A DNA stretch of 33,186 nucleotides from NCBI GenBank assembly GCA_027490915.1, contig JAIXXG010000110.1, positions 1 through 33,186 of the forward strand. The letters run 5' to 3'. The number at the start of each line of letters is the position of its first letter. The first letter of the stretch is position 1. Shown here piece after piece: positions 20,364-28,195 of this stretch. The translations under genes were made by a program, and so were the position numbers. This DNA is from Microbacteriaceae bacterium. GTDB taxonomy: Bacteria > Actinomycetota > Actinomycetes > Actinomycetales > Microbacteriaceae. The notes under the pieces were generated by a model, which saw only the letters and a program-made list of their open reading frames with translations, was not told the origin of the DNA and did not search any database.

Positions 20364-23308
20364 CGGATATTCCCCTCTCGTCGAGCCGAGGGCGCGAGCT
20401 CGTCGCCCCCCTGCCGGTCGACCTCGGCGCCGAGGCTGCGCAGCACGTCGAGCACGAGGCCGACCACCACGAGGTACACCCCGATGTCGAAGATCGTCGA
20501 GCTGACGAACTCGACCTCGCCGAGCAGCCAGACCTCGCCCTCCCAGTAGGTGGAGGTGAGCGGGGGCTGCCCCAGCAGCACGGGCACGAGCGCGGCGCCG
20601 GCGGCGATGATGAGCCCGGTGCCGAGCACGGTGCCCGCGCCGAGCGGCAGGGCAGCGCCGAGCTCGTAGCGACCGCCGGCGAGGTAGCGGGCGACGAGGG
20701 CCAGCCCGGCGACGAGGCCGCCGACGAAGCCGCCGCCCGGCAGGTTGTGGCCGGCGAAGAGCAGGTAGAGCGAGATGACGATGATGGCGTGGAAGGTGAG
20801 CCGCACGACCACCTCGAGCAGGATCGACCGGTGCCGCGGGTCGAGCGTGGGCCCGGCGAGAATCCAGGCGTTGCGCTGCTCGCCCGGGTCGCCGAGGTCG
20901 CGCACGCGGTCGAGCCGCTGGGCGATGCGCTGCTGCACGGCGGCACGGCCGATGCGGCGCGGGTCGTCGCCCCGGCTGCGCAGGAACAGCAGGCTCGCAA
21001 CACCCGTGGCGGCGGCGATGACGACAGCGAGCTCGCCCATGGTGTCCCACCCGCGCAGGTCGACGAGGGCGACGTTGACGGTGTTGCGCCCGTGGCCCTG
21101 CTCGTAGGCGGCCGCGGGCCAGTCGAGCGAGATGGGCGCGTCGACGCGGGCTCCGGCGACGACGATCGCGACGACGGCCATGACCGTCCCGACGCCGATG
21201 CCGATCGCGGCGCGCATCAGGCGGTGCGAGCTGCCGTGCTTGTCACCGAGCCGCGCCGGCAGCCGACGCAGCACGAGCACGAACGCGATGAGGGTGACGA
21301 CCTCGACGAGCACCTGGGTGAGCGCGAGATCGGGGGCGCCCTGCAGCGCGAACGTCGCCGACATCCCGAAACCGGTCACCCCGACCACGACGAGGGCCGC
21401 GAAGCGCTTCTGCGCCTGGGTGGCCGCGATCGCGGCGATGATCATGACCGTGCCGATCGCGAGCTGGGCGGGGTGGTCCCACAGCCGCAGCTCGGCGGGC
21501 CAGGTGCGGTCGAGCAGCAGCCCCGTCGTCGTGACGCCGATGAAGACGATGAGGATGACCCCGAGGTAGAACGGCAGCGACCCGCGCTGCGTCAGGCCGG
21601 TGACGCGCACCGCGAGCCGATCAACAGCCCCCATGGCGTCCCAGTAGGCGTCGCTCGCCGTGTACTCGCGCGCGACGCGCTTCTGCAGGCGGACGAGGGG
21701 CTCCCGGGCGGCGAACAGCAGCGCGCCGAGCACCACGATGAGCACCGAGAGCCCGAGCTCGGGCGTCAGCCCGTGCCACAGCGCGAGCGCGTAGGTCTTC
21801 TCGCCCGACGACGGGAAGAGCGCGGGATACCCCGCGACGCCCGTGCCCACCACGCTCGCGAGCGGGCCGAGCGCGAGGCTCGCGACGGCGAGCACGGCCG
21901 GGGCGAGCACGAACCCGGGGGTCGCGCCGGCGAGGCCGGTCACCTCGTCGACTCCGGGCTTGCGCGCGAAGGCCCCCCAGAAGAAGCGGATGCTGTACGC
22001 GACCGTCAGCACCGACCCCACGACGACGCCCCCGAGCGCGACCGCCGCCCACGCCTGACCCGCGGCATCGAGCGGCGCACCGCCCGGCCCCCCGGCGCCG
22101 CCGGTGGCCGCGCTGAGCAGGGCGAACAGCGCGGTCTCTTTCGCCACGAAGCCGATAAGCGGGGGCAGCCCGGCCATGGACGCGAGCGCGAGCGCGGTCA
22201 GCCCCGCGAGCCAGGGCAGCCGTCGGCCGAGGCCCGACAGCTTGCGCAGGTCGCGCGTGCCCGCCTCGTGGTCGATGATGCCGACGATGAGGAAGAGCGC
22301 CGCCTTGAACAGCGCGTGCGCGAGCAGCAGGGCGATCGCGGCGAGCGCCGTGTCGCGCGTGCCGAAGCCCGCGACGACGACGAGCAGACCCAGCTGGCTG
22401 ACGGTTCCGTAGGCGAGCAGCAGCTTGAGGTCGGTCTGCTTGAGGGCCGCCCACCCCCCGAGCAGCAGAGTGGCGACGCCCAGCACGACGAGCACCTCGC
22501 GCCAGCCGGCAACCTCGACGCCGGCGGGGGCGAACCGCATGATGAGGTAAATCCCCGCCTTCACCATCGCCGCGGCGTGCAGGTAGGCGCTGACCGGGGT
22601 GGGCGCCGCCATCGCGCCGGGCAGCCAGAAGTGCAGCGGCACGATCGCCGACTTCGACAGCGCCCCGACGAGCACGAGCATGACGGCCGCGGTCGTGAGC
22701 GGCCCCGGCGGCAGGTCGGCGAGGATGGCCGTGAGGCTCGACGTGCCGGCCTGCACGGCGAGCAGCACGAGGCCCACGAGCATCAGGAGCCCGCCGAGCG
22801 TCGTGGTGACGAGCGCCTGCAGGGCGGCACCGCGACTCGCGCGGCGGTGCGTGTAGTGCCCGATGAGCAGGTACGAGAAGACGCTCGTGGCCTCCCACAG
22901 CACGAACAGCAGATACACGTCGTCGGCGATGACGAGGCCGTACATCGCGCCGGCGAAGGCGAGCAGCACGGCCGCGAAGCGCCCGAGGCCGCGCTCGTCG
23001 TCACCGAAGTAGGCCGCGCAGTACAGCAGCACGAGGCTGCCGACACCGGTCACCACGAGGGCGAGCACCCACGACAGCGTGTCCATGCGCACGTCGAGAG
23101 TCAGGCTGAGCTCGGCGATCCACGTCCAGCGCTCGACGGGCAGCGCCGCGGCATCACCCGCCAGCACGGCGGGCGCCTGCAGCACTGTGTGCACGAACGC
23201 GCCGAGCGGCACGAGGGCGGCGACCGCGAAGACGCGGCGCCCGAGAGCGCGGGCGAGCGGCAGCATCGCGAGCGCGGCCACCGCGAACACCATCAGGACG
23301 ATGAGCAT
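20360..23308 (-). CDS. mrpA: Na+/H+ antiporter subunit A with fused MrpB module
   Basis: 982 residues from ATG 23306-23308, which has GGGAGGA upstream; a TTG ten codons earlier is less likely. The largest Mrp subunit. The N-terminal two-thirds is the NuoL-like proton-pumping part, with LFVLWEATSVFSYLLIGHY, LHFWLPGAMAAPTPVSAYLHAAAMVKAGIYL, LKLLLAYGTVSQLGL and HALFKAALFLIVGIIDHEAGTRD. A NuoJ-like stretch follows around GAPDLALTQVLVEVVTLIAFVLVLRRLP. From about residue 822 a complete MrpB domain is fused (AGHNLPGGGFVGGLVAG), which explains the lack of a separate mrpB gene. First gene of a tight operon in which all neighbours overlap by 4-14 nt. It exchanges Na+ for H+ and supports pH and salt tolerance. 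Confidence 0.96.
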   Translation of the reverse strand: MLIVLMVFAVAALAMLPLARALGRRVFAVAALVPLGAFVHTVLQAPAVLAGDAAALPVERWTWIAELSLTLDVRMDTLSWVLALVVTGVGSLVLLYCAAYFGDDERGLGRFAAVLLAFAGAMYGLVIADDVYLLFVLWEATSVFSYLLIGHYTHRRASRGAALQALVTTTLGGLLMLVGLVLLAVQAGTSSLTAILADLPPGPLTTAAVMLVLVGALSKSAIVPLHFWLPGAMAAPTPVSAYLHAAAMVKAGIYLIMRFAPAGVEVAGWREVLVVLGVATLLLGGWAALKQTDLKLLLAYGTVSQLGLLVVVAGFGTRDTALAAIALLLAHALFKAALFLIVGIIDHEAGTRDLRKLSGLGRRLPWLAGLTALALASMAGLPPLIGFVAKETALFALLSAATGGAGGPGGAPLDAAGQAWAAVALGGVVVGSVLTVAYSIRFFWGAFARKPGVDEVTGLAGATPGFVLAPAVLAVASLALGPLASVVGTGVAGYPALFPSSGEKTYALALWHGLTPELGLSVLIVVLGALLFAAREPLVRLQKRVAREYTASDAYWDAMGAVDRLAVRVTGLTQRGSLPFYLGVILIVFIGVTTTGLLLDRTWPAELRLWDHPAQLAIGTVMIIAAIAATQAQKRFAALVVVGVTGFGMSATFALQGAPDLALTQVLVEVVTLIAFVLVLRRLPARLGDKHGSSHRLMRAAIGIGVGTVMAVVAIVVAGARVDAPISLDWPAAAYEQGHGRNTVNVALVDLRGWDTMGELAVVIAAATGVASLLFLRSRGDDPRRIGRAAVQQRIAQRLDRVRDLGDPGEQRNAWILAGPTLDPRHRSILLEVVVRLTFHAIIVISLYLLFAGHNLPGGGFVGGLVAGLALVARYLAGGRYELGAALPLGAGTVLGTGLIIAAGAALVPVLLGQPPLTSTYWEGEVWLLGEVEFVSSTIFDIGVYLVVVGLVLDVLRSLGAEVDRQGGDELAPSARREGNIR

Positions 23309-23376
23309 GCGTCCTCCCGCGGTGTCGGTGTTCGGCAAGGGGGCAGGGCGTCACGGCGCGATCGCCGGATGCCCCC

Positions 23377-23382
23377 AGTCTA
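23377..23382 (-). promoter_or_regulatory. Candidate -10 box for the mrp operon, overlapping the otsB stop
   Basis: TAGACT on the minus strand fits TANNNT; its TAG is the otsB stop codon. It would give a leader of about 60 nt before mrpA. The best -35 position reads GGGAAT, a poor match. The 23309-23379 gap has no hairpin of note. Confidence 0.4.
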
Positions 23383-24177
23383 CCGGGCGTTCCCGGGCGA
23401 TTCCCGAGCGCTCGTCAGCAGGCTCAGAGCGGCCGCCAGGGCTTCCGGGTCGGCGACCCGATGCGGCGCGATCGTCGGGGCCGCCCCCACCTTGATGCCG
23501 ACGTCGCCGGGCTCGAGCGCTGCGAGGGCGTCTTCATCGGTCAGGTCATCCCCGGCGAACACCACCGCGTCGGCCGCGAACCGCGACCGCAGCGCCCGCA
23601 GCCCGTCGCCCTTCGTCGCGTCGCGCAGCGCGAGCTCGACGACGTTCTTGCCAGCGCGCACGGTGAGGCCCCGCTCGCGGTCGAGCAGCGCGCGAACATC
23701 CCCCTCGAGGCGGGATGCGCGCTCGCCCTCGACCAGACGCACGTGCACGGCGAAGCCCGCCGGCTTGTCCTCGATCCACGCCCCCTGCACCGCGTCGACG
23801 AGGGCGGCGACGCGCGCCCGCAGAGCGGCGAGCCGCGCGGCCTCGTCGGGCGCGAGCGTCGCGGGGTGCTCGCCTGCGGCGAGCCGCAGCTCGAGCCCGT
23901 GCGACCCGACGAGCGGCACGCTCTCGTCGACCTCGGCGACGCGGGCCAGGCTGTCGAGCGAGCGCCCCGACACGAGCGCGACGGTCGTGCCGGGCAGCGC
24001 GCGAAGGCGCGCGAGCGCCGCGGCCGCGGCGGGCAGGGCCCGCGCCCGGTCGGGGTCGTCGACCTCGGGCGCCAGCGTGCCGTCGAAGTCGAGAGCGACC
24101 AGCAGGCGCTCGACCCCCGCGACCCGGGTGAGCGCGGCCTCGAGCTCCGGGTCCACGGCGGGCAGGGGCTGCGTCAT
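23380..24177 (-). CDS. otsB: Trehalose-6-phosphate phosphatase
   Basis: 265 residues from ATG 24175-24177, overlapping the otsA stop by 4 nt. Removes phosphate from trehalose-6-phosphate to give trehalose, an osmo- and desiccation protectant. HAD-superfamily motifs: DFDGT at 30-34 with nucleophile Asp30 and acid Asp32, VALVSGRS (motif II Ser), the GSHGLELR block of trehalose phosphatases, AGKNVVELALRDATKG with the motif III lysine, and FAGDDLTDEDA (motif IV acids). The small alpha/beta cap domain sits between GSHG and GKNVVE. Length is typical of the bacterial form. The TAG stop is also part of a candidate promoter for mrpA. Confidence 0.95.
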   Translation of the reverse strand: MTQPLPAVDPELEAALTRVAGVERLLVALDFDGTLAPEVDDPDRARALPAAAAALARLRALPGTTVALVSGRSLDSLARVAEVDESVPLVGSHGLELRLAAGEHPATLAPDEAARLAALRARVAALVDAVQGAWIEDKPAGFAVHVRLVEGERASRLEGDVRALLDRERGLTVRAGKNVVELALRDATKGDGLRALRSRFAADAVVFAGDDLTDEDALAALEPGDVGIKVGAAPTIAPHRVADPEALAAALSLLTSARESPGNAR

Positions 24178-25604
24178 CGGGCGCTCGACTGGTGGCTCGC
24201 GTGCCGCAGCGTGTCGAGGAACGTGCTCGACCAGCGGGCGACATCGTTGTCGCGCACGCGGCGGCGCAGGGCGCGCATCCGTGTCGTCTGCTCGCGACGG
24301 GGCATGCGGGCGGCGGTGACCATCGCCTCCTTCAGCCCCTCGATGTCGTGCGGGTTGATGAGCAGCGCGTTCTTCAGCTCGTCGGCCGCCCCGGCGAACT
24401 CGCTGAGCACGAGCACGCCGTCGTCGTGCAGGCGGCAGGCCACGTACTCTTTCGCGACGAGGTTCATGCCGTCGCGCAGCGCGGTGACGAGCATCACGTC
24501 GGCGGCCAGGTAGAGCGCCACCATCTCCTCGCGCGGGTAGCCGTGATGCAGGTAGGCGATCGCGCTGTGGCTGATCGTCGCGTGCGTGCCGTTCAACCGC
24601 CCGACCGTCAGCTCGATCTCGTCGCGCAGCTGCATGTACGCGGCCACGCGCTCCCGGCTCGGGCTCGCCACCTGCACGAGCACGGCGTCGCCGACCCGCA
24701 GGCTGCCCTCGTCGAGCAGCTCGCCGAACGCCTTCAGCCGGTGCCGGATGCCCTTCGTGTAGTCGAGGCGGTCGACGCCGAGGAAAACCGTGTCGGGGTC
24801 GCCGAGGCCGGCGCGGATCTGCCGCGCGCGCTCCTGAACCTCGGGCCGCTGCGCGAGCTGCTCGTAGCCCTCGACGTCGATCGAGATCGGGAAGGCCTTC
24901 GCCACGACCGAGCGGTGGCCGCCCGCACCGTCGGGCACGCGGATCTCGGGGCTCTTCGCCGCGAAGCCCAGCAGGCGCCGCACGGCGCGCGAGAAGTTGC
25001 CGGCGTCGGCGACGCGCTGGAAGCCGATGACGTCGGCACCGAGCAGCCCCTCGACCACCTGGCGGCGCCACGGCAGCTGGGCGTAGATGCCGTACGGCGG
25101 AAACGGGATGTGGTGGAAGTAACCGATCGTGAGATCGGGCCGCGCCTCGCGCAGCATGCGGGGCACCAGCTGCAGCTGGTAATCGTGCACCCACACCGTC
25201 GCGCCCGGCGCAGCGATACGCGCCGCCGCGTCGGCGAAGCGCTGGTTGACCGTCGTGTACGCGTCCCACCACTCGCGGTGGAAGCTCGGCTCGGCGATGA
25301 CGTCGTGGTACAGCGGCCACAGGGTGTCGTTGCTGAAGCCCTCGTAGTAGAGCTCGATCTCGGCGGCGCTCAACGGCACCGGCACGAGCCGGGTGCCGTC
25401 GACGTCGAAGGGCTCGGGCGCCGCATCCGGAGCACCGACCCAGCCCACCCACGCGCCCTCGGCGGCGGCCATCACGGGCTCGAGAGCGGTGACGAGACCG
25501 CCCGGGGAGCGCGCCCAACTGGTCGAGCCGTCGGCGGCCGTCTGGCGGTCGACGGGAAGGCGGTTGGCGACGACGACGAGGTCGTACAGCTGCGGTTCGG
25601 TCAT
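24174..25604 (-). CDS. otsA: Trehalose-6-phosphate synthase (GT20)
   Basis: 476 residues from ATG 25602-25604; AAGGAG lies about 13 nt upstream, somewhat far. Transfers glucose from a nucleotide sugar to glucose-6-phosphate. GT20 signatures: VANRLPVDR with the Arg that contacts the substrate phosphate, SPGGLVTAL (33-41) that holds the donor, WVHDYQLQLVPRMLRE, GYFHHIPFPPYGIY, GVDRLDYTKGIRHRL with the donor-binding Arg and Lys, and LRDGMNLVAKEYVA with the Glu that binds the donor ribose. First gene of otsA-otsB. Transcribed divergently from the TIM-barrel gene at 25770. Full length for the family. Confidence 0.96.
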   Translation of the reverse strand: MTEPQLYDLVVVANRLPVDRQTAADGSTSWARSPGGLVTALEPVMAAAEGAWVGWVGAPDAAPEPFDVDGTRLVPVPLSAAEIELYYEGFSNDTLWPLYHDVIAEPSFHREWWDAYTTVNQRFADAAARIAAPGATVWVHDYQLQLVPRMLREARPDLTIGYFHHIPFPPYGIYAQLPWRRQVVEGLLGADVIGFQRVADAGNFSRAVRRLLGFAAKSPEIRVPDGAGGHRSVVAKAFPISIDVEGYEQLAQRPEVQERARQIRAGLGDPDTVFLGVDRLDYTKGIRHRLKAFGELLDEGSLRVGDAVLVQVASPSRERVAAYMQLRDEIELTVGRLNGTHATISHSAIAYLHHGYPREEMVALYLAADVMLVTALRDGMNLVAKEYVACRLHDDGVLVLSEFAGAADELKNALLINPHDIEGLKEAMVTAARMPRREQTTRMRALRRRVRDNDVARWSSTFLDTLRHASHQSSAR

Positions 25605-25656
25605 GGCGCTCGTGCGTCTCCTTGTGGGGGATCGTCGGTGCGGTGCCGGCCCTTCG

Positions 25657-25662
25657 ACCGTA
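25657..25662 (-). promoter_or_regulatory. Candidate -10 box for otsA
   Basis: TACGGT on the minus strand in the 165-nt divergent gap fits TANNNT and would give a leader of about 45 nt. No consensus -35 is seen. No other firm structure was found in 25605-25769. Confidence 0.35.
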
Positions 25663-25757
25663 GCAGGGGCACCTCGACGCTCCCTCAGCACCGAGGGTTC
25701 GCCCGACCGTCACGGGACATTCACGAGCACCTGCCCGTCGCGGCACCCCGCGGTTTC

Positions 25758-25763
25758 TACCCT
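25758..25763 (+). promoter_or_regulatory. Candidate -10 box for leaderless TIM-barrel gene
   Basis: TACCCT fits TANNNT and lies exactly 6 nt (GGCCGC) before the first ATG at 25770; no ribosome binding site precedes the ATG pair. The geometry equals that seen upstream of ilvD. Confidence 0.42.
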
Positions 25764-25769
25764 GGCCGC

Positions 25770-26600
25770 ATGATGACGATCGGACTCGGAACGGCGAGCG
25801 TCTCGCCCCGCCCCCTCGCCGACGCCTTCCGCATCGCCGCCGAGCTCGGCTACGACGGCGTCGAAGTCATGGTCACGGCCGAGGGCGCTTCGCAGCATGC
25901 CGCGAGCCTGCGCGCGCTGTCGCGCCGGTTCGGGATGCCCGTGCTGAGCATCCACGCCCCCGTTCTGGTGATGACGACCCACGTCTTCGGGTTCAGCCCC
26001 CTCGGCAAGCTGCGGCGCAGCGTCGAGCTTGCCGACGCGGTGGGCGCGAGCACGGTCGTGGTGCATCCGCCGTTCCGCTGGCAGCGGCGCAGCGCTCGGC
26101 AGTTCGTCGACGCGGTGCACCGCCTCGGCGGCATCGGGCCCACGATCGCGGTCGAGAACATGTTCCCGGTCGCCGTGGGCACCGTCGGCGTCGAGGCGTA
26201 CGCACCCTCGTGGAACCCGGGCGAGCTCGACCTGCCCGCGCTGACCCTCGACTTCTCGCACGCCTCGCTCGCCGGGGTCTCGGCGCTCGACCTCGCCGCG
26301 CAGTGGGGTCCGCGCCTGCGCCACGTGCACCTGTGCGACGGCTCGGAGCTCGGCCCCAATCGGCGGCTCGTCGACGAGCACCTGCCGCCCGGGGCCGGCG
26401 CGCAGCCCGTCGCCGAGACGTTGCGGGCTCTCGCGGCCCGCGGCTTCACCGGGCACGTCATCGCCGAGGTCGGCACGCACGACTGCCGCACCGACCGGGC
26501 GCGCCGCGACCGCCTGGCCGACACGCTCGCGTTCGCACGCCGGCACAGCGCGCCGCGGCACAGCACGCCGGTGCCCGCGCGCTCGGCTGCCGTCAGCTGA
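25770..26600 (+). CDS. Sugar-phosphate isomerase/epimerase-like TIM-barrel protein
   Basis: 276 residues, starting at the first of two adjacent ATGs (25770). Xylose-isomerase-like (AP endonuclease 2 superfamily) barrel. Strand-end motifs in order: GYDGVEVM near 27-34, LSIHAP at 59-64, VVVHPPFRW with His99, AVENMFP with Glu129, TLDFSHAS with Asp161 and His164, RHVHLCDG with His187, and IAEVGTHD with Glu233. These residues are well placed for the divalent-metal site of the fold. The substrate cannot be read from the sequence. It is divergent from otsA and its last 8 nt overlap the FadR-type regulator gene tail to tail. It could belong to sugar or trehalose metabolism by position, but this is weak. 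Confidence 0.85.
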   Translation: MMTIGLGTASVSPRPLADAFRIAAELGYDGVEVMVTAEGASQHAASLRALSRRFGMPVLSIHAPVLVMTTHVFGFSPLGKLRRSVELADAVGASTVVVHPPFRWQRRSARQFVDAVHRLGGIGPTIAVENMFPVAVGTVGVEAYAPSWNPGELDLPALTLDFSHASLAGVSALDLAAQWGPRLRHVHLCDGSELGPNRRLVDEHLPPGAGAQPVAETLRALAARGFTGHVIAEVGTHDCRTDRARRDRLADTLAFARRHSAPRHSTPVPARSAAVS

Positions 26601-27384
26601 GGAACGCCCGCAGCAGCGACTGCGAGCCGGCCAGGTGCTCGGCCATCGCGCTCGCCGCGCGCTCGGCGTCGCCGACGAGCACCGCCCACACGATCTGCTC
26701 GTGCTGCTCGTCGGAGTGGGCGATGTTGGGCGCGAGCAGCGGGATGCGGTCGAGCAGCCGGTTGACGGCCATGCGGTTCTCCGCGACGAGCGAGACGAGG
26801 CTCGGGCTGCCCGACAGCTCGGCGATCGTCAGGTGCAGGCGCGAGTCGAGCCGGCGGTAGTCGCCGGGGTCGGCCGAGCGCAGCTCGACGAGGCGCGCGT
26901 TGAGGCTCTCGCGCTCCGCGGCGGTCAGGGCACGGGATGCGGCGGCGCGCGCCGCCCCGACCTCGAGCACCGCGCGCAGGGTGAGGATGTCGTCGAGCTC
27001 ATCCGCGGTGAGCGGCGGGCCGCCCGCCTCCACGCCGACCTCCGCCGGCCCGGCCGGACCGGTCGGCAACGGGTCGCACACGAAGGTGCCGCCGTAGCGC
27101 CCGCGCCGCGACTCGAGGTAGCCGGCGTCGGAGAGCGAGCGGATCGCCTCGCGCACGGTGTCGCGGCTGACCTCGAAGCGCGCGGCGAGTTCGCGCTCGG
27201 GGGCGAGCGCCTCCCCCGGGGCGACGATGCCGAGCCGGATGAGCTGCAGCAGCCGCGCCAGGGTCTCCTCGAACGCGTTGCCCCCGCGCACGGGGCGCGA
27301 CAGGGCCTCCTGAGCGAGCGACTCGGCGGGCTCCGCGAGGGGGCCAGCGGGCATCCCCACCGGCAGGTTCGCGTCGCCCGCCAT
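26593..27384 (-). CDS. FadR/GntR-family transcriptional regulator with FCD domain
   Basis: 263 residues from ATG 27382-27384, with no strong ribosome binding site; an ATG at codon 11 is an alternative start. Residues 36-102 form the winged helix-turn-helix (PGEALAPERELAARFEVSRDTVREAIRSL, then SRRGRYGGTFV as the wing). After a Pro/Gly linker, residues of about 126-255 form an all-helical FCD ligand-binding domain. Asp and His in RRLDSRLHLTI, His in DEQHEQIV and His in MAEHLAG make the expected metal site of this FCD subgroup. It lies 10 nt downstream of the SDR gene, so it is probably the last gene of the catabolic operon and regulates it. The likely operator is the inverted repeat at 31721-31798. 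The ligand would be the imported amine or its glutamyl derivative (inference). Confidence 0.92.
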   Translation of the reverse strand: MAGDANLPVGMPAGPLAEPAESLAQEALSRPVRGGNAFEETLARLLQLIRLGIVAPGEALAPERELAARFEVSRDTVREAIRSLSDAGYLESRRGRYGGTFVCDPLPTGPAGPAEVGVEAGGPPLTADELDDILTLRAVLEVGAARAAASRALTAAERESLNARLVELRSADPGDYRRLDSRLHLTIAELSGSPSLVSLVAENRMAVNRLLDRIPLLAPNIAHSDEQHEQIVWAVLVGDAERAASAMAEHLAGSQSLLRAFLS

Positions 27385-27394
27385 CGTCGTAGGC

Positions 27395-28183
27395 CTAGAG
27401 CGGCGTCACGTAGGCGCCGCTGATGCCGCCGTCGACGAGGAAGGTCGAGGCGGTGATGAACGAGGCGTCGTCGCTCGCGAGGAAGGCGACGGCCGCCGCG
27501 AGCTCCTCCGCTTCGGCGAAGCGGCCCTTCGGGATGTGCACGAGGCGGCGCTGCGCGCGCTCGGGGTCTTTCGCGAACAGCTCCTGCAGCAGCGGGGTGT
27601 TGACCGGGCCGGGGCAGAGCGCGTTGACGCGGATGCCCTGCCGCGCGAACTGCACGCCGAGCTCGCGCGTCATGGCGAGCACGCCGCCCTTGCTGGCGGT
27701 GTACGAGATCTGGCTCGTGGCGCTGCCCATGACGGCGACGAACGACGCCGTGTTGATGATCGAGCCCGACTGCTGCTTCACCATGTGGCGCAGGGCCGCG
27801 CGCGAGCACAGGTAGACGCTCTTGAGGTTGACCTCTTGCACCTTGTCCCACGCGGGCAGCTCGGTGGTCTCGATCGAGTCGTCGTCGGGCGGCGAGATGC
27901 CGGCGTTGTTGAAGGCGATGTCGAGCGAGCCGTAGGTGGCCTGCGCGGTGTCGAAGAGGGTGTTGACCTCGGCCTCGTCGGTGACGTTGACCTTCACGAA
28001 CATGCCGCCGACCTCGGCGGCCGCCGCCTCGCCCGTCTCGGGGTTCATGTCGCCGATCACGACGGTGGCGCCCTCGGCCGCGAAGCGGCGCGCGGTGGCG
28101 AGACCGATGCCGCTCGCACCGCCGGTGATCACGGCGACCTTGCCCTTGAGGCGCTGCGTCAGGTCGATGGGGGTGATGCTCAT
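27395..28183 (-). CDS. Short-chain dehydrogenase/reductase, probably NAD-dependent alcohol oxidation
   Basis: 262 residues from ATG 28181-28183, with AAGGAG 9 nt upstream. Classical SDR: TGGASGIG at 20-27, Asp45 at the end of strand 2 (VVIGDMN) which favours NAD over NADP, NNAG at 92-95, Asn119, and the catalytic Ser147, Tyr161 and Lys165 in YTASK. The PG motif after VNALCPG is intact. Automatic annotation would probably call this 3-oxoacyl-ACP reductase, but there are no fatty-acid genes here. Placed between an aldehyde dehydrogenase and a regulator in an amine cluster, it more likely oxidises the hydroxyl of a glutamylated amino alcohol to an aldehyde. Confidence 0.9.
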   Translation of the reverse strand: MSITPIDLTQRLKGKVAVITGGASGIGLATARRFAAEGATVVIGDMNPETGEAAAAEVGGMFVKVNVTDEAEVNTLFDTAQATYGSLDIAFNNAGISPPDDDSIETTELPAWDKVQEVNLKSVYLCSRAALRHMVKQQSGSIINTASFVAVMGSATSQISYTASKGGVLAMTRELGVQFARQGIRVNALCPGPVNTPLLQELFAKDPERAQRRLVHIPKGRFAEAEELAAAVAFLASDDASFITASTFLVDGGISGAYVTPL

Positions 28184-28195
28184 GGTGCGGGCTCC

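Noticed and set aside
20747-24319. Open frame of 1190 codons on the plus strand opposite mrpA and otsB
   Set aside because: Low-complexity, charged translation over well-supported minus-strand genes; not a real gene.
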